This document shows, in pieces, positions 63,141 through 64,000 of a stretch of 64,000 nucleotides of DNA. The first letter of the stretch is position 1. Every line of letters starts with the position of its first letter. This DNA is from Rhizohabitans arisaemae. Its GTDB lineage: Bacteria; Actinomycetota; Actinomycetes; Streptosporangiales; Streptosporangiaceae. Where the stretch lies: NCBI RefSeq assembly GCF_025996515.1, contig NZ_BLRH01000034.1, positions 1,054,001 through 1,118,000 of the forward strand, in the 5' to 3' direction. A model generated the notes under the pieces. The model did no database searches, had not been told where the DNA came from, and worked only from the letters and a program-made list of their open reading frames with translations. Both the position numbers and the translations under genes were made by a program.

Positions 63141-64000
63141 ATGGGCCGACGTGCCCTGCTCGCCGCACTCAGCCTGAGCCTGGCCTCGATCACCCTCGTC
63201 GCCCCCCAGACCGCCGGTGCCGTCGCGGAACGCGACCCCGGCGGCGACGCCTATCGCGACCAGCGGCTCACCTGGCAGAAATGCCTCACCGAACTTCCCC
63301 CCGGGGCACCACCGCAGGCCCTCGACCTGGAATGCACCGGCTACCGGGTCCCCGCCGACTGGAACAAACCCGGTCAAGGTGGCGACGACCTGGTGATCGT
63401 GGCCAGCCGGCTGCGTCCCTCCCACGGCACCCCCAAGGGACTCCTCCTCACCAACCCCGGCGGACCCGGCGGCCCGGGGCTGGTCACGCCGCTGCTCCTG
63501 GTGAACCAGACCAAGCTCACCGCCGCGATGGAGATCGTCGGAATCGACGTCCGCGGCACCGGCTACAGCACCACCGTCACCTGCGGCCGCCCGGACGACG
63601 CGTGGGAGACCCATCAGGACCCCCGCGACCGCACGCCGACCGGTGTCCGGAACATCCTGAACCGGGCGAAGAACACGGCGCAGGCGTGCCGGACCCACTC
63701 GGGCGCGCTGCTCGACAAGATCACCACCGAGCAGACCGTGAAGGACCTCGACCTCCTTCGCCACCTGATGGGGTACGACAAGACCAACTGGCTCGGCTAC
63801 TCCGCCGGAACCTGGCTCGGCGCCGCCTACGCCACCTACTTCCCGAACCGGGTCTCCCGGTTCGTCCTCGACTCCAACACCGAGTTCACCGCTTCCTGGC
63901 AGGAATCGTTCACCTGGTTCCCCAAGGGCCTGGAACGCAGGTTCCAGCAGGACTTCGCCCCGTGGGTCGCCCGGCACCACGCCCGATTCGGGCTCGGCGG
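63141..64000 (+). CDS. secreted alpha/beta hydrolase, tripeptidyl aminopeptidase (TAP)-like, partial
   Basis: The gene runs off the right edge; 286 codons are visible. The signal peptide covers about residues 1-27 (hydrophobic LLAALSLSLASITLVAP, cleavage near AGA). The oxyanion-hole motif NPGGPGGPG, then VGIDVRGTGYS, and nucleophile S221 in WLGYSAGTWLG match the Streptomyces SlpD/SlpE/TAP peptidase family. ATG 63141 follows AAGGAG. The family usually has about 500 residues with a TAP-like C-terminal domain, so roughly the last 40% is missing. Confidence 0.87.
   Translation, partial: MGRRALLAALSLSLASITLVAPQTAGAVAERDPGGDAYRDQRLTWQKCLTELPPGAPPQALDLECTGYRVPADWNKPGQGGDDLVIVASRLRPSHGTPKGLLLTNPGGPGGPGLVTPLLLVNQTKLTAAMEIVGIDVRGTGYSTTVTCGRPDDAWETHQDPRDRTPTGVRNILNRAKNTAQACRTHSGALLDKITTEQTVKDLDLLRHLMGYDKTNWLGYSAGTWLGAAYATYFPNRVSRFVLDSNTEFTASWQESFTWFPKGLERRFQQDFAPWVARHHARFGLG

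Overview
The window is high-G+C actinobacterial DNA, about 70% by eye. Codon third positions are almost all G or C, GTG starts are common, and ATGA/GTGA start-stop overlaps occur throughout. BREX type 2 (Pgl) genes, a SARP regulator, SigE-type and ECF sigma factors, WYL, MarR and TetR regulators, a DUF222/HNH protein and a type I-E-like CRISPR array all fit a Streptomyces or Streptosporangiales-type actinomycete. I cannot name the species. Most of the window is accessory DNA: defence, regulation, secondary metabolism and stress, with no core ribosomal or replication genes.

Layout. 1-18564 is a complete, tightly overlapping BREX type 2 phage-defence operon (pglW, pglX, pglY, pglZ, brxD, brxHI). 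19077-23436 holds a RibD-C reductase-like gene, a truncated WD40 remnant, a small DNA-binding protein with an aldo/keto reductase, and a TetR regulator with a TIM-barrel hydrolase-like gene. 23859-25818 is a SigE-type sigma factor coupled to a protein with an FtsX-like extracellular domain, then a HIT protein. 25857-26676 is an orphan CRISPR array of 14 repeats, read on the minus strand, with no cas genes nearby. 26973-38297 carries a DUF222-HNH protein, a small HAD phosphatase, TetR-controlled transporter, hydrolase and DUF2306 genes, a FAD monooxygenase, a metallophosphatase and a MerR regulator.

38344-43198 has an SDR, a GNAT acetyltransferase next to a frameshifted SRPBCC gene, two small overlapping genes that share an RHIM-like motif, and an ECF sigma factor with its CU044_5270-type partner. 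43282-48842 has a DrrAB-like ABC exporter, a WYL regulator that shares an operator-like 27-bp motif with that exporter, and a MarR/pirin divergent pair. 48992-52362 has a SARP regulator and a secreted YD-repeat/phospholipase A2 protein. Both have heptamer direct repeats at 11-bp spacing in front of them. 53159-54040 is an MJ1316-2H phosphoesterase RNA-repair-type fusion.

54178-59927 is the most interesting part. A tRNA 3'-end fragment (possible attachment site) borders a lower-G+C, all-minus-strand cluster. The cluster holds an MccB/PaaA-like ThiF enzyme with an RRE-like N-terminus, a 24-codon acidic peptide gene with a strong ribosome binding site, a long perfect hairpin, an S9-type peptidase, a TPR protein and an MFS exporter. 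This looks like a RiPP pathway built on an E1-like enzyme with no YcaO, radical SAM or lanthionine partner. The window ends with a uronate dehydrogenase / 2,5-dioxovalerate dehydrogenase-like operon and the start of a secreted TAP-like peptidase that runs off the right edge.
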